From a virus: DNA of 64,000 nucleotides. Shown piece after piece: positions 37,272-43,989 of the stretch (position 1 is the first letter of the stretch; each line of letters starts with the position of its first letter). The position numbers and the translations under genes were made by a program. The notes beneath the pieces are model-generated. The model was given only the letters and a program-made list of their open reading frames with translations. It searched no databases and was not told where the DNA came from. The stretch spans positions 1 to 64,000 of the IMG/VR virus record IMGVR_UViG_3300011113_000257; one strand, written 5' to 3'.

Positions 37272-37478
37272 ATGTCTAACTACCTAACCAAGTCGTATGA
37301 GATTCGCGCCTACACTTTAATGGGCGAGTTCATCTGCGTAGAGTGTGGAGAAAGTCTTTTCAGAAACTCTGACGATGACCCTCAGCCAGTGTTCAGTGAC
37401 CAGTGGAACACTCAGGAGATGCTTGAGACTTATGGGCTAGAAATACCTTGCTTCGCCTGTTACGAAGAAATACGATAG
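37272..37478 (+). CDS. Zinc-ribbon small protein
   Basis: 68 residues with FICVECGESLF and a C-terminal PCFACYEEI, a C-x2-C / C-x2-C zinc ribbon. Rightward, on a short transcript with its own promoter, leader hairpin, AGAAGGAGA SD and a terminator at 37490-37520. It probably binds host or phage RNA polymerase or other partners, but no specific function is known. Confidence 0.75.
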   Translation: MSNYLTKSYEIRAYTLMGEFICVECGESLFRNSDDDPQPVFSDQWNTQEMLETYGLEIPCFACYEEIR

Positions 37479-37489
37479 CCAAAGGCATA

Positions 37490-37520
37490 AGCCCCTACAC
37501 CGCAAGGTGTGGGGGTTTAT
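37490..37520 (+). terminator. Terminator with GCAA tetraloop
   Basis: A stem of about 10 bp (CCCCTACACC / GGTGTGGGGG) closed by GCAA is followed by a T-rich run, directly after the 37272-37478 gene. Confidence 0.8.
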
Positions 37521-37578
37521 CTTTGCTTACCGCAGATAGGCATAACCGCAACACGCCAAAAACTTTTTACCGTATGAC

Positions 37579-37607
37579 TTGCATTAACCTGACTTTTCTG
37601 GAATAAT
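37579..37607 (+). promoter_or_regulatory. Promoter for 37648 gene plus 5' hairpin
   Basis: -35 TTGCAT (37579-37584), 17-nt spacer with TAACCTGAC, -10 AATAAT (37602-37607). A 6-bp hairpin at 37618-37634 has loop AAGGG. Nearly identical to the 37199 promoter. Confidence 0.7.
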
Positions 37608-37647
37608 CATCTTATGAGGTTGCAAGGGGCAACCGCGAGAGGAAGCA

Positions 37648-37959
37648 ATGACCGTAGAAAAACTAATCGAAGAATACCTAGAGGTTCTAAACGATAAGGC
37701 ACTAACTATCTGCACTACCGCATACGGAGTAAGCAAGGGACGTAAGTTTGCAAAGGTACTGGCACACGGTACTCAGACATCAGTACACGCTTTCGTAAAC
37801 CTAGAGAACGGTGACGTAATCAAGCCAGCAACATTCAATGCACCGCAGAAAAATTCTGACGGTACTTTTTCAGTCCGCTACAACTTAGTGGATGACGAAT
37901 CACGCAAGGCACTATTCGCAGAGTTAGACCCGTATGGTCACTACCTTTACGCAAGGTAG
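37648..37959 (+). CDS. Conserved phage protein of unknown function
   Basis: 103 residues. The middle has SVHAFVNLENGDVIKPATF, a motif familiar from small proteins of many phages (VHAF-D-x-x-GDV-x-KPA). Monocistronic, with its own promoter, leader hairpin and a shared bidirectional terminator. Function unknown. Confidence 0.75.
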   Translation: MTVEKLIEEYLEVLNDKALTICTTAYGVSKGRKFAKVLAHGTQTSVHAFVNLENGDVIKPATFNAPQKNSDGTFSVRYNLVDDESRKALFAELDPYGHYLYAR

Positions 37960-37971
37960 CCAACTAGAAAA

Positions 37972-38003
37972 ACCCCCCCACCGCAAGGTGAGGGGGCTTT
38001 CTT
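37972..38003. terminator. Bidirectional terminator with GCAA loop
   Basis: A strong stem (CCCCCACC / GGTGAGGGGG) around GCAA with A-run on one side and T-run on the other, between convergent genes ending at 37959 and 38016. It can stop both transcripts. Confidence 0.85.
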
Positions 38004-38015
38004 ATTTACGAAAGA

Positions 38016-38285
38016 TTAAACGCTTTCGCTTTTCTTGCCTTTTGACTTTGTATCAACCGAGTTAAACACTTCATCAATTTCTGCATCAGACAAGTCACCG
38101 TCATTAATGTAGGCGCGTGATAAGCCCTCGACTACGGTAGCGACTCCACCGACTCCAGCCATAAGAATTGCTTGCCAGAGTTCGACTCCAGCAATAGTTC
38201 CAGCACCGATAACCGATAGACCTGAAGCAGAGAATACGGCAAGAATACGCAAGGTAATCTTTCGTATCTTATTAGTTACTGTCAT
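38016..38285 (-). CDS. Small membrane protein, holin-like
   Basis: 89 residues from the ATG at 38285 with SD GGAAGGA; the longer frame to 38387 lacks support. Two hydrophobic helices (ILAVFSASGLSVIGAGTIAG and a Leu/Gly-rich one from AILMAGVGGVATVVEGL) and a charged C-terminus are reminiscent of actinophage holins. A second candidate is at 61613. Whether it makes lytic pores or serves another membrane role is not known. Confidence 0.55.
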   Translation of the reverse strand: MTVTNKIRKITLRILAVFSASGLSVIGAGTIAGVELWQAILMAGVGGVATVVEGLSRAYINDGDLSDAEIDEVFNSVDTKSKGKKSESV

Positions 38286-38387
38286 AGTGTGTCGTCCTTC
38301 CAAAATTTCACACGGTGCTAAAACAATTTCAGCACCCAGCCTTACGAGTTTATCGCAGGTATTGGGTGCTGAAATTATTTGTGGCAA

Positions 38388-38663
38388 CTACTTAACAATA
38401 ATTCTCATTGCTGTCGGTGCAGTTACTTCAACAACTGGTGCAGGTGCAGGTTCGACAACTGGTTCAATAATTGGTTCTGGTTCTGGCTCAACCGTAGGTT
38501 CAACTACGACTGGTTCAGGTGCAGACTTCCTACCTTTGTATGTCTTTGCAACTGGTTCTTCTACCGTAACTTCCGCTACTGGTTCGACAACTAATTCAGT
38601 CACGGACTCTTCGAGTTCCGCAACTTCATCAACTGTCACTTCAAGTTCTGGATTCAGTTCCAT
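38388..38663 (-). CDS. Glu/Pro/Val-rich low-complexity protein
   Basis: 91 residues from the ATG at 38663 with AAAGGA. It is almost wholly E/P/V with VEPEPEPIIEPVVEPAPAP-type repeats, probably extended and disordered. Such acidic proteins can mimic DNA or act as spacers. No partner can be named. Confidence 0.55.
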   Translation of the reverse strand: MELNPELEVTVDEVAELEESVTELVVEPVAEVTVEEPVAKTYKGRKSAPEPVVVEPTVEPEPEPIIEPVVEPAPAPVVEVTAPTAMRIIVK

Positions 38664-38719
38664 AGTATTCCTTTGTTGAGGTTGTGCCTTGTATCTATTG
38701 TAAGACACAACTCAACTTC

Positions 38720-38872
38720 CTAGTTCTCTCTAATAGAGAGTAACGCAAGGCTAACCGCGTTAAGACCGAAAGCAAGTGTTAGCAAGTCTTTGCCTAACAT
38801 TGCCGAAACTACTGCCAATACCCCCGCGCCGAGCGAGGCTACTGCCACCCAAATAATTTCAGTTCTATTCAC
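38720..38872 (-). CDS. Two-helix membrane microprotein
   Basis: 50 residues from a GTG at 38872 inside the end of the HTH gene (8-nt overlap), with AAGG upstream. Two hydrophobic helices (IIWVAVASLGAGVLAVVSAM and LLTLAFGLNAVSLALLSI) are joined by GKD. Holin- or antiholin-like in shape and near another holin-like gene; activity unproven. Confidence 0.6.
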   Translation of the reverse strand: MNRTEIIWVAVASLGAGVLAVVSAMLGKDLLTLAFGLNAVSLALLSIREN

Positions 38873-39059
38873 TAGAAACCTTTTTCGGGCGAGTTCGACC
38901 CTTTAACCGAGTAGACGAGTCACGCAACTCAACGCCTTCAGCCCAAACTGCCTTCCGCGCTGTACGGTAGCAAACATCTAGTTCACTAGCAATAGTTTCA
39001 ATAGACTTACCTTCTAGGTACATTTCGCTTGCTTGCTTACTAATTTTCTTGACAATCAT
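38865..39059 (-). CDS. Small HTH DNA-binding protein
   Basis: 64 residues. A helix-turn-helix is evident (KSIETIASELDVCYRTARKA) after a helical start. The C-terminus is basic (RLKGRTRPKKVSSE). It probably regulates phage genes or helps recombination. SD AAAAGGAAAAG. A stem-loop CTACCCC/GGGGTAG lies upstream at about 39090-39118. Confidence 0.75.
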   Translation of the reverse strand: MIVKKISKQASEMYLEGKSIETIASELDVCYRTARKAVWAEGVELRDSSTRLKGRTRPKKVSSE

Positions 39060-39107
39060 TATTTACTTTTCCTTTTCTTTTTCTATGTAGGGGCTTGCCC
39101 TACCCCC

Positions 39108-39266
39108 TTAGGGGTAGAGCAAGTCTTTACAACTTTGAGATAACTCAACGGTATCCACCTTGCATCTATCTGGCGTAGCCAAGTTCTCTGCTACTACAAA
39201 CATCGCAATCAGTATTACCGCAATGAATACGTTCCGAACACGTTCTCCGCGCTTAGTAAGTTTCAT
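39108..39266 (-). CDS. Single-pass membrane protein
   Basis: 52 residues from the ATG at 39266 with SD AAAGGAGAG. A basic N-terminus (KLTKRGERVR) precedes one transmembrane helix (VFIAVILIAMFVVA) and a C-terminal domain with two Cys. The orientation is probably N-in. Function unknown. Confidence 0.65.
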   Translation of the reverse strand: MKLTKRGERVRNVFIAVILIAMFVVAENLATPDRCKVDTVELSQSCKDLLYP

Positions 39267-39304
39267 CTTGCTCTCCTTTTCGTTGAACCATTCAACTAAG
39301 GACA

Positions 39305-39333
39305 ATCTTACGCACTAACCTGCACTTTGTCAA
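39305..39333 (-). promoter_or_regulatory. Promoter for 39266 gene, inside HDAC gene end
   Basis: -35 TTGACA (39328-39333), 17-nt spacer with AGGTTAGTGCG, -10 TAAGAT (39305-39310). It overlaps the last codons of the deacetylase-like gene. A GTTGAA-TGG-TTCAAC hairpin follows. Confidence 0.7.
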
Positions 39334-40252
39334 GTCCAGACACGCGAGTCTTTTCATAGACGTTAGCCACTACTTCAGCCCAGATAGACGGCGTATGCGT
39401 ATGAGGTTGATAACCACCCGCACCGCCTATCAACACGCGCCCTTGAGCGTAAGTGTTAGCAATGTCCGCAACTATGTCTGAGGCGTATGCATAGCCGTCA
39501 TAGTCAAATTGCAAACTAGCAAGCGGGTCAGTCTTGTGACCATCCGCGCCAGTAGCCAGTAGCACAACATCAGGTTGATACTTATCCGCAAGTTCACGGA
39601 TGTCATCCATAGCCTGAGCAAACTCCAAGTTCCCAGCACCACGAGGCAACGCCCAGTTGTAAACTGAATTTTTTTCGTCGTGACCACTACGCCCAGTTCC
39701 AGGGAATACAGTCCCGTCGTGAATACTCATAGTTGGAATGTCCGTATGGTAAAGCAATGCCTCAACTCCGTCACCGTGATGAGCATCCCAGTCAATGTAC
39801 ATAGTCTTTAGACCTGCTTCACCGAACTTCTTTCCAGCCCAAGCAATGTCATTAAACACGCAAAAACCACTTGAGTAGTCATAGTGAGCGTGATGCTTTG
39901 CACCTTGAGGATTAAAGCCAACTTGCACTTCTCCAGCAATCATCTTCTCAACTAGCCGAGCCGTACCTGCAAACATCTTGAGCGCAGTAAGACCAAGTTC
40001 TGGTTTTGTTCCTGCCCACTCATTCGATAAGCCAAGTAGCACTTCTTGAATGTAGGCAGGGTGATGCACTTTATGTAGTTCTTTAATGTCCGCATCCGTG
40101 CTTTTAGGCGCAACAATCTTTACGCTATTTTTGCCTAACTTGTCAATAAGCAAGTCGGTAGCAAGCAATGCGCGTTCTGGATTAGTAGGGTGACCTTCAC
40201 CTAACTGCCAATCCAAATAATCATTTCCGTATGCAATGTGTAATTTTGTCAT
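39308..40252 (-). CDS. Histone deacetylase-like amidohydrolase
   Basis: 314 residues, full family length. HPTNPERALLA near residue 21, GAKHHAHYDYSSGFCVFND (the His-His catalytic dyad region) around 118, DWDAHHGDG (zinc ligands D and H) around 150, GADGHKTDPLA (zinc ligand D) around 236 and GGAGGYQ near 285 are all in place. It should hydrolyse acetyl groups from lysine or polyamine substrates. It is coupled to the phosphatase gene (stop TAA directly followed by this ATG). Phage deacylases are uncommon; the substrate is unknown. Confidence 0.92.
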   Translation of the reverse strand: MTKLHIAYGNDYLDWQLGEGHPTNPERALLATDLLIDKLGKNSVKIVAPKSTDADIKELHKVHHPAYIQEVLLGLSNEWAGTKPELGLTALKMFAGTARLVEKMIAGEVQVGFNPQGAKHHAHYDYSSGFCVFNDIAWAGKKFGEAGLKTMYIDWDAHHGDGVEALLYHTDIPTMSIHDGTVFPGTGRSGHDEKNSVYNWALPRGAGNLEFAQAMDDIRELADKYQPDVVLLATGADGHKTDPLASLQFDYDGYAYASDIVADIANTYAQGRVLIGGAGGYQPHTHTPSIWAEVVANVYEKTRVSGLDKVQVSA

Positions 40253-40759
40253 TTAGTCATTTCCTTTCTTCTCTAAATCTAGTAACCACTTTTCGTAGTC
40301 TTTGTTGCAAAGTACAAGAACACTTCTTGACTGTCGCAAGTATGTGATACTTTCCTCAGCCGAGTAGCCTCTACTCATTAGCACTAATGCGCTAACAAGT
40401 CCAGACCTATTCAGCCCAGACAAGCAACGAATCAGAACACTCTTTCCCGCGTCAAGTTCGTAGTTCACAAAGTCCACTAAAAATTTCAGTTCTTCTTCGT
40501 TAAACTCCGCAACACTTCCATCTTCAAAGTGTTGCCGAAACTCTCTAACGTGCCAGTCCACGGGATTACTCCAAGCGTGTAGTGTCACCACCGTATCAAA
40601 GTCCTGCTTTGTAATCCGTGGTTCTATCTCTGGCTTTCCAACAATGTCATCTTCATCAGTTCCGCCCATAAATAAATTGGGATAAACTTCTGTCCATAAC
40701 TCTTTTGGCATCAGTTCCGCATAAGTTCCGAGTCCTTCTTCCTTTTCGTATTTTGTCAT
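40253..40759 (-). CDS. Dual-specificity protein phosphatase-like
   Basis: 168 residues. The P-loop reads CLSGLNRSG (C-x5-R-S) at about residues 126-134, preceded by Arg instead of the common His. A DSP-type ending follows (SAEESITYLRQSRSVLVLCN). It would dephosphorylate Tyr or Ser/Thr phosphoproteins. It shares its transcript with the deacetylase-like gene, and its promoter lies at 40777-40805. Confidence 0.85.
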   Translation of the reverse strand: MTKYEKEEGLGTYAELMPKELWTEVYPNLFMGGTDEDDIVGKPEIEPRITKQDFDTVVTLHAWSNPVDWHVREFRQHFEDGSVAEFNEEELKFLVDFVNYELDAGKSVLIRCLSGLNRSGLVSALVLMSRGYSAEESITYLRQSRSVLVLCNKDYEKWLLDLEKKGND

Positions 40760-40776
40760 TTTTTCCTTTCCCTTGA

Positions 40777-40805
40777 AGAATAACAGGTTAATAACATTTT
40801 GTCAA
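40777..40805 (-). promoter_or_regulatory. Promoter for phosphatase-deacetylase operon
   Basis: -35 TTGACA (40800-40805), 17-nt spacer, -10 TATTCT (40777-40782). The GATAAC direct repeats lie just upstream at 40828-40851. Confidence 0.7.
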
Positions 40806-40827
40806 ATTGACGGGAAAAGATAAAACC

Positions 40828-40851
40828 CTGTTATCAAATCGTTATCAAATG
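40828..40851. repeat. GATAAC direct-repeat operator-like site 1
   Basis: Two copies of GTTATCAAAT-type units about 10 bp apart (opposite strand reads GATAACGATTTGATAAC), between the divergent promoters of the phosphatase and the 40925 gene. The same pair recurs near 57979-57996 and 61875-61900. Confidence 0.55.
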
Positions 40852-40853
40852 GA

Positions 40854-40883
40854 TTAGGAAATGTCAGGGTAATGCGCTATGCT
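40854..40883 (+). promoter_or_regulatory. Promoter for 40925 gene plus 5' hairpin
   Basis: -35 TTAGGA (40854-40859, weak), 18-nt spacer with ATGTCAGGGTA, -10 TATGCT (40878-40883). A hairpin CCAAC-AAGGG-GTTGG at 40895-40909 follows, then SD AAGGGG. Confidence 0.6.
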
Positions 40884-40924
40884 TAGTACATAAGCCAACA
40901 AGGGGTTGGTGAAAAGGGGTAACA

Positions 40925-41167
40925 ATGAATTGCACTCAATGTGAGAGAAAGGCTTACTCCGTAGGTCTTTGTACTGCGCACTATATGGCTAACTATCGGG
41001 CAAAGAAAAAATACGGCATACCTACCAAAGTCTCTAAGCGACACGGTGGCTGTGTAGAGGCTGGTTGTGAGCGAGAGATTTACTCAAACTCCATTTGCAG
41101 GACACACTATATGAGGGTCTATCGCCGTAGGGTAAAGATACGAAATAAAGAAGGTCTAAAGATTTAG
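40925..41167 (+). CDS. Double zinc-finger microprotein
   Basis: 80 residues with two copies of a C-x2-C-x(n)-C-x2-H motif: CTQCERKAYSVGLCTAHY and a second one with ICRTHY after a C-rich segment. The rest is basic, so nucleic-acid binding is plausible. Convergent with the 41156-41341 gene, overlapping its end by 12 nt. Confidence 0.75.
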   Translation: MNCTQCERKAYSVGLCTAHYMANYRAKKKYGIPTKVSKRHGGCVEAGCEREIYSNSICRTHYMRVYRRRVKIRNKEGLKI

Positions 41168-41341
41168 AATCCTATACACGGGCTCACAAGGGTCGCCACC
41201 TTCGTCAGCGTATTCCTGTTCTTCAGGGGTTAAGTAATCCCAACCACTATCGTGTACCGCGCAATACTGCTCGCTAATCCACCCTTTTGTTCTGCCAAAC
41301 AGTATCCACTCCGCGCGTTCATCCCATTCTTCGTCTTGCAT
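41156..41341 (-). CDS. Acidic small protein
   Basis: 61 residues from the ATG at 41341, 6 nt after AGGGG; the longer frame begins at an unsupported GTG. It contains YCAVHDSGWDYLTPEEQEYA and DPCEPVY. It follows the HslV-like gene at 17 nt, and the repeated CTGAAATTTTTA element lies between them. Function unknown. Confidence 0.6.
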   Translation of the reverse strand: MQDEEWDERAEWILFGRTKGWISEQYCAVHDSGWDYLTPEEQEYADEGGDPCEPVYRILNL

Positions 41342-41358
41342 CTGCACCCCTAAAAATT

Positions 41359-41919
41359 TCAGTTATCTTTGTACTGTACCGCAATGTGGATAGTTCCGCC
41401 AGTACCTGAATCCAAGTAAGACGAAATAGTTATGGCTTCTTTTAGATAAGTCTTTGCTTCCTCGACCGTAACTTTAGTCCTGACCATAGAATGCAATGCG
41501 CCAAGCGCGAATGATGAGCCACTACCAATACCGTAGATACCTGCAACATCTCTTGCCCAGCAGTAGTCATCATCAATCTCGTAGACAACACCATTAACGC
41601 AAAGGATAATGTTAAACTCTTGGTTTCCGTCTTTTGCGTAACCATTTGTTTCAAAGTAGCCCCTGATTACTGGAATTACTTTAGTAGAAACAAACCTGTC
41701 AAGTTTAACTCCACTTAAGTTTTCCGCATCAGGTAAAGGAATGTCCGCAAGTAAGTTCACAGCCCTCAAGTCTCCTGCAGCACCTATGAGATAGTTCCCG
41801 TTCTTAGATACTTTCTTTATCCCACTTGGTAAAAGATAAACTCTGTTGTCTGATGAAATTTGAGAGTCAAACCCAACAACCGTAAATCCGTCTCCCTGAA
41901 TTGCTGCAATAGTTGTCAT
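41359..41919 (-). CDS. HslV/proteasome-beta-like Ntn hydrolase
   Basis: 186 residues beginning M-T-T-I-A. Removal of the Met would expose Thr1. The Asp of GFDSQIS is residue 17 of the mature form, as in HslV and proteasome beta subunits. A Lys pair in GIKKVSK sits at 34/35 (33 in HslV). An IGSGSSFALGAL segment matches the GSGG loop. It should be a threonine peptidase forming rings. No ATPase partner is adjacent; the MoxR-like protein at 55836 is a remote candidate. Confidence 0.85.
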   Translation of the reverse strand: MTTIAAIQGDGFTVVGFDSQISSDNRVYLLPSGIKKVSKNGNYLIGAAGDLRAVNLLADIPLPDAENLSGVKLDRFVSTKVIPVIRGYFETNGYAKDGNQEFNIILCVNGVVYEIDDDYCWARDVAGIYGIGSGSSFALGALHSMVRTKVTVEEAKTYLKEAITISSYLDSGTGGTIHIAVQYKDN

Positions 41920-41922
41920 TAG

Positions 41923-41934
41923 AAAAGATTTCAG
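41923..41934 (-). repeat. Variant AAAAGATTTCAG element upstream of HslV-like gene
   Basis: A one-base variant of the recurring TAAAAAATTTCAG element occupies the ribosome-binding position of the 41919 start. It stands between the stop of the 42203 gene and this ATG, with no SD otherwise visible. Confidence 0.5.
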
Positions 41935-41936
41935 TT

Positions 41937-42203
41937 CTAGACTTCGTAGTCAATCGCGTCATCCCAGAGCAGGTCTTTAAGTTCATTTTCATACTTTGCT
42001 GAGTTCCAACCATTAGTTTTTTCCGAGATGTCTTCCTCATCAACAATCGAATCTAAAGACAAAACTGCCGTGTAGCCGTCATCCTCAAACATAATAATTA
42101 ACTTAGTGTCATCTCTTTCCGCGTCATCAACGATAGCAACAACAAAGGACTCGCCCGTACGATTAGTGTGGTACGCGCTCTGGAGAATTTCTAGTCTGCT
42201 CAT
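41937..42203 (-). CDS. Acidic small protein, unknown
   Basis: 88 residues, acidic (EDISEKTNGWNSA, ENELKDLLWDDAI). No domain is recognised. It ends shortly before the HslV-like gene, so the two are probably cotranscribed. The SD is poor. Confidence 0.55.
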   Translation of the reverse strand: MSRLEILQSAYHTNRTGESFVVAIVDDAERDDTKLIIMFEDDGYTAVLSLDSIVDEEDISEKTNGWNSAKYENELKDLLWDDAIDYEV

Positions 42204-42252
42204 AGCAAAAACATTACCGCATCCTTAGAAAGGCTATTTTTGCTTAAAAAAC

Positions 42253-42483
42253 CTACTTAAAAACAGTAGTGAGCCTGTCGCTTAGGTTTACTATCTTGAC
42301 TATCTTGCTAGTGTTGTCTGGATTAAGTTCCCTAATCAACGCACTAGCCTTTGGATTATTGACCGCACTAAGTTGCTTATGGGCGTAGGCAATAGCCAGC
42401 CCCAAAGAGGTTTGAGTTCTACTCTCGAACGGAGGCTTTATTTCTTTGCCCTTCGAGGTCATTAGTGATACTGAATACTTCAT
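42253..42483 (-). CDS. Small basic protein, leaderless transcript
   Basis: 76 residues; N-terminus MKYSVSLMTSKGKEIKPPFE. The -10 (TAGACT at 42490-42495) lies only 6 nt before the ATG, so the transcript likely begins at or next to the start codon, with an AAAGGT sequence overlapping. Function unknown. Confidence 0.65.
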   Translation of the reverse strand: MKYSVSLMTSKGKEIKPPFESRTQTSLGLAIAYAHKQLSAVNNPKASALIRELNPDNTSKIVKIVNLSDRLTTVFK

Positions 42484-42489
42484 ACCTTT

Positions 42490-42517
42490 AGTCTACCTAA
42501 AAGATTTCATTTGTCAA
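42490..42517 (-). promoter_or_regulatory. Promoter of 42483 gene
   Basis: -35 TTGACA (42512-42517), 16-nt spacer holding a variant of the recurring element (TGAAATCTTTTAGG), -10 TAGACT (42490-42495). Confidence 0.6.
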
Positions 42518-42518
42518 G

Positions 42519-42713
42519 TTAATCAAAATACTCAATAACTACCGCGCCCACGAAAGAAACCGCGCCAACTATAAGGGTTGCTACCAAGTAAGTAGGCGTT
42601 ATCACTACTGGCTTTAGCAGACCGATAAACATAAGTTGTAGTTCTAGTAGTGCTAAAGGCAATGAGCCAATAGCAACAAAAGTTAAAACATCCCGTAAGT
42701 GGAATAGAAACAT
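42519..42713 (-). CDS. Two-helix membrane protein
   Basis: 64 residues with VLTFVAIGSLPLALLELQ and LVATLIVGAVSFVGAVVI as two probable transmembrane helices, ending EYFD. SD GGGAGGT lies in the end of the upstream zinc-ribbon gene, so translation is coupled. Confidence 0.6.
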   Translation of the reverse strand: MFLFHLRDVLTFVAIGSLPLALLELQLMFIGLLKPVVITPTYLVATLIVGAVSFVGAVVIEYFD

Positions 42714-42716
42714 CTC

Positions 42717-42857
42717 TTAGACCTCCCACTCTCTGTAGCAATCTTGGCAAACCCAATCGAGGGTTATCCAATCGGTGCTTGACGGTGAAACATTAAAACC
42801 ACCGCGAACTGAATCTCCGCACTGTGGACACTGATGTGATTCCTTAAACTTTAACAT
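42717..42857 (-). CDS. Zinc-ribbon microprotein
   Basis: 46 residues from ATG 42857 with SD AAAGGAGAG. CPQCGDSVRGG and WVCQDCYREWEV give a C-x2-C / C-x2-C ribbon. It heads a small operon with the membrane protein. Confidence 0.7.
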   Translation of the reverse strand: MLKFKESHQCPQCGDSVRGGFNVSPSSTDWITLDWVCQDCYREWEV

Positions 42858-42893
42858 CTTGCTCTCCTTTTTATCGCCCCTTGCGATAGTTCT

Positions 42894-42923
42894 ATCATAA
42901 CACAAGTCTCTGACCTTTGTCAA
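42894..42923 (-). promoter_or_regulatory. Promoter for 42857 gene plus 5' hairpin
   Basis: -35 TTGACA (42918-42923), 18-nt spacer with GGTCAGAG, -10 TATGAT (42894-42899). Hairpin TATCGC-AAGGG-GCGATA at 42872-42888. Confidence 0.65.
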
Positions 42924-42975
42924 GTTAAACGCTAGACGCGCCACCGAAAGGGGATAAGGTGACGCGCCTAACATT

Positions 42976-43006
42976 TATGAGTGGGGAGAAAGGGGGGGCA
43001 ACCCCA
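42976..43006 (-). terminator. Hairpin after the 43107 gene
   Basis: An 8-bp stem GAGTGGGG/CCCCACTC with a G/C-rich loop. It lacks a clear T-run, so it may stop transcription only partly. Confidence 0.5.
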
Positions 43007-43106
43007 CTCGTATTCGGAGCATAGGGAGAAGGGAGAAAACCCTCGCTCTACGAACTCCTCTACTTTAGCATAAAAAAATTTCAGTTATGCCTCCGTGTCG
43101 GAAAAT

Positions 43107-43199
43107 TTAACAATCCCCACAAACTGACTTACTCGAAACCTTTTTCGAGTCAAGCCCAAACCTTTTACCGCATCTCCAACAATTAGTAAAGATAGTCAC
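43107..43199 (-). CDS. Zinc-ribbon microprotein (30 aa)
   Basis: 30 residues from a GTG at 43199 (GGAG 8 nt upstream); a second in-frame GTG overlaps the previous stop. CWRCGKRFGL and VCGDC give C-x2-C / C-x2-C spaced for a zinc ribbon. Coupled to the 43205 gene. Confidence 0.5.
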   Translation of the reverse strand: MTIFTNCWRCGKRFGLDSKKVSSKSVCGDC

Positions 43200-43204
43200 T
43201 ACCC

Positions 43205-43429
43205 TCACTCCCCAATCTCTGGAATGTCGTAGTCGTTCTGCCAACCGCACTTAGGGCAAGTCCAAACACCGCGCCCCCAGTCGTCAAAAGATACTTCCTC
43301 TGTACCCTCAAACTTGCAGTCAATCTCCGCGCCTGACTGAAACTCAATAATGCCTTTGCACTCTAGGTCATCAATCTCTGCTGAATCCGCGTAGAATCCT
43401 GAACCTCTTAGTGAACCTTCGTAACTCAT
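43205..43429 (-). CDS. Zinc-ribbon small protein
   Basis: 74 residues. Cysteines in LECKG and IDCKF and the strong WTCPKCGWQND motif near the end indicate metal binding. Acidic overall. Own promoter at 43468 with a TATCGC hairpin in the leader. Confidence 0.7.
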   Translation of the reverse strand: MSYEGSLRGSGFYADSAEIDDLECKGIIEFQSGAEIDCKFEGTEEVSFDDWGRGVWTCPKCGWQNDYDIPEIGE

Positions 43430-43467
43430 TTTGTTTCCCTTCTTCTATCGCCCCTTGCGATAAATCT

Positions 43468-43496
43468 ATTTAACCACATAATCTGACTAATGTCAA
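43468..43496 (-). promoter_or_regulatory. Promoter for 43429 gene plus 5' hairpin
   Basis: -35 TTGACA (43491-43496), 17-nt spacer with TTAGTCAGATT, -10 TTAAAT (43468-43473). Hairpin TATCGC-AAGGG-GCGATA at 43446-43462. Confidence 0.6.
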
Positions 43497-43497
43497 G

Positions 43498-43671
43498 TTA
43501 CTTGATAACTGTGCCTGTCCAACCCTCTGGAATTGAGTATTTAGTTTTTAGTGCCGTGTGAAAAGTGTCCACAACTATCTGACAAACACCGTCTAGTATC
43601 TCGTCACTCATTCCGTCAAGGTATGTCCGCAAGTTTTCCTGCAACTGTTCTTGCAATTCAAAAGTATTCAT
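43498..43671 (-). CDS. Small helical acidic protein
   Basis: 57 residues from ATG 43671, SD AAAGGAG. Sequence MNTFELQEQLQENLRTYLDG, then a helical middle and YSIPEGWTGTVIK. No domain known. The -35 of the 43429 promoter lies at its stop. Confidence 0.6.
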   Translation of the reverse strand: MNTFELQEQLQENLRTYLDGMSDEILDGVCQIVVDTFHTALKTKYSIPEGWTGTVIK

Positions 43672-43683
43672 CTTGTTCTCCTT

Positions 43684-43735
43684 TCAAGAGTAAAGTTCCC
43701 CAACCCTAAATTTCCAAAACATCTAGGGGTGGGGA
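43684..43735 (-). terminator. Hairpin between 43741 and 43671 genes
   Basis: Inverted repeat CCCCACCCCTA/TTAGGGTTGGGG with a mismatch, loop of about 15 nt. Could be a terminator or an mRNA-processing structure, since no separate promoter is visible for the 43671 gene. Confidence 0.45.
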
Positions 43736-43740
43736 ATCCT

Positions 43741-43935
43741 TTATTTGTCGTTGATACCTAACAAAGCGAAAATTTCATCTTCGTTCAAGACAGTAACCTT
43801 GTCGCCACTATCATCAACAATTTTTACGCTAGTTACACGGTAAGAGTTAGCAACCAAGTCACGAACTTCTTGCGCCGTGTTAGCGGTAAAACTGTACTCG
43901 TTATCTTTCGACTTCATTGTTACGTTGTAAGCCAT
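43741..43935 (-). CDS. Small beta-rich protein
   Basis: 64 residues starting MAYNVTMKSKDNEYSF at ATG 43935 (SD AAGGGAG). A longer frame to 44088 crosses the structured leader RNA and is unlikely. The TANTAQEVRDLVANSYRVTS segment is helical. Function unknown; the long structured leader suggests regulation. Confidence 0.6.
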   Translation of the reverse strand: MAYNVTMKSKDNEYSFTANTAQEVRDLVANSYRVTSVKIVDDSGDKVTVLNEDEIFALLGINDK

Positions 43936-43989
43936 TTCGTTCTCCCTTCTTGGCTCTACCCTTCCCGCACTTTGCGGAAAAGTTTTCAG

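Noticed and set aside
40828-40851. Attachment-site interpretation of the GATAAC repeats.
   Set aside because: No integrase is in the window and the repeats recur at two other promoters, so an operator is the better idea.
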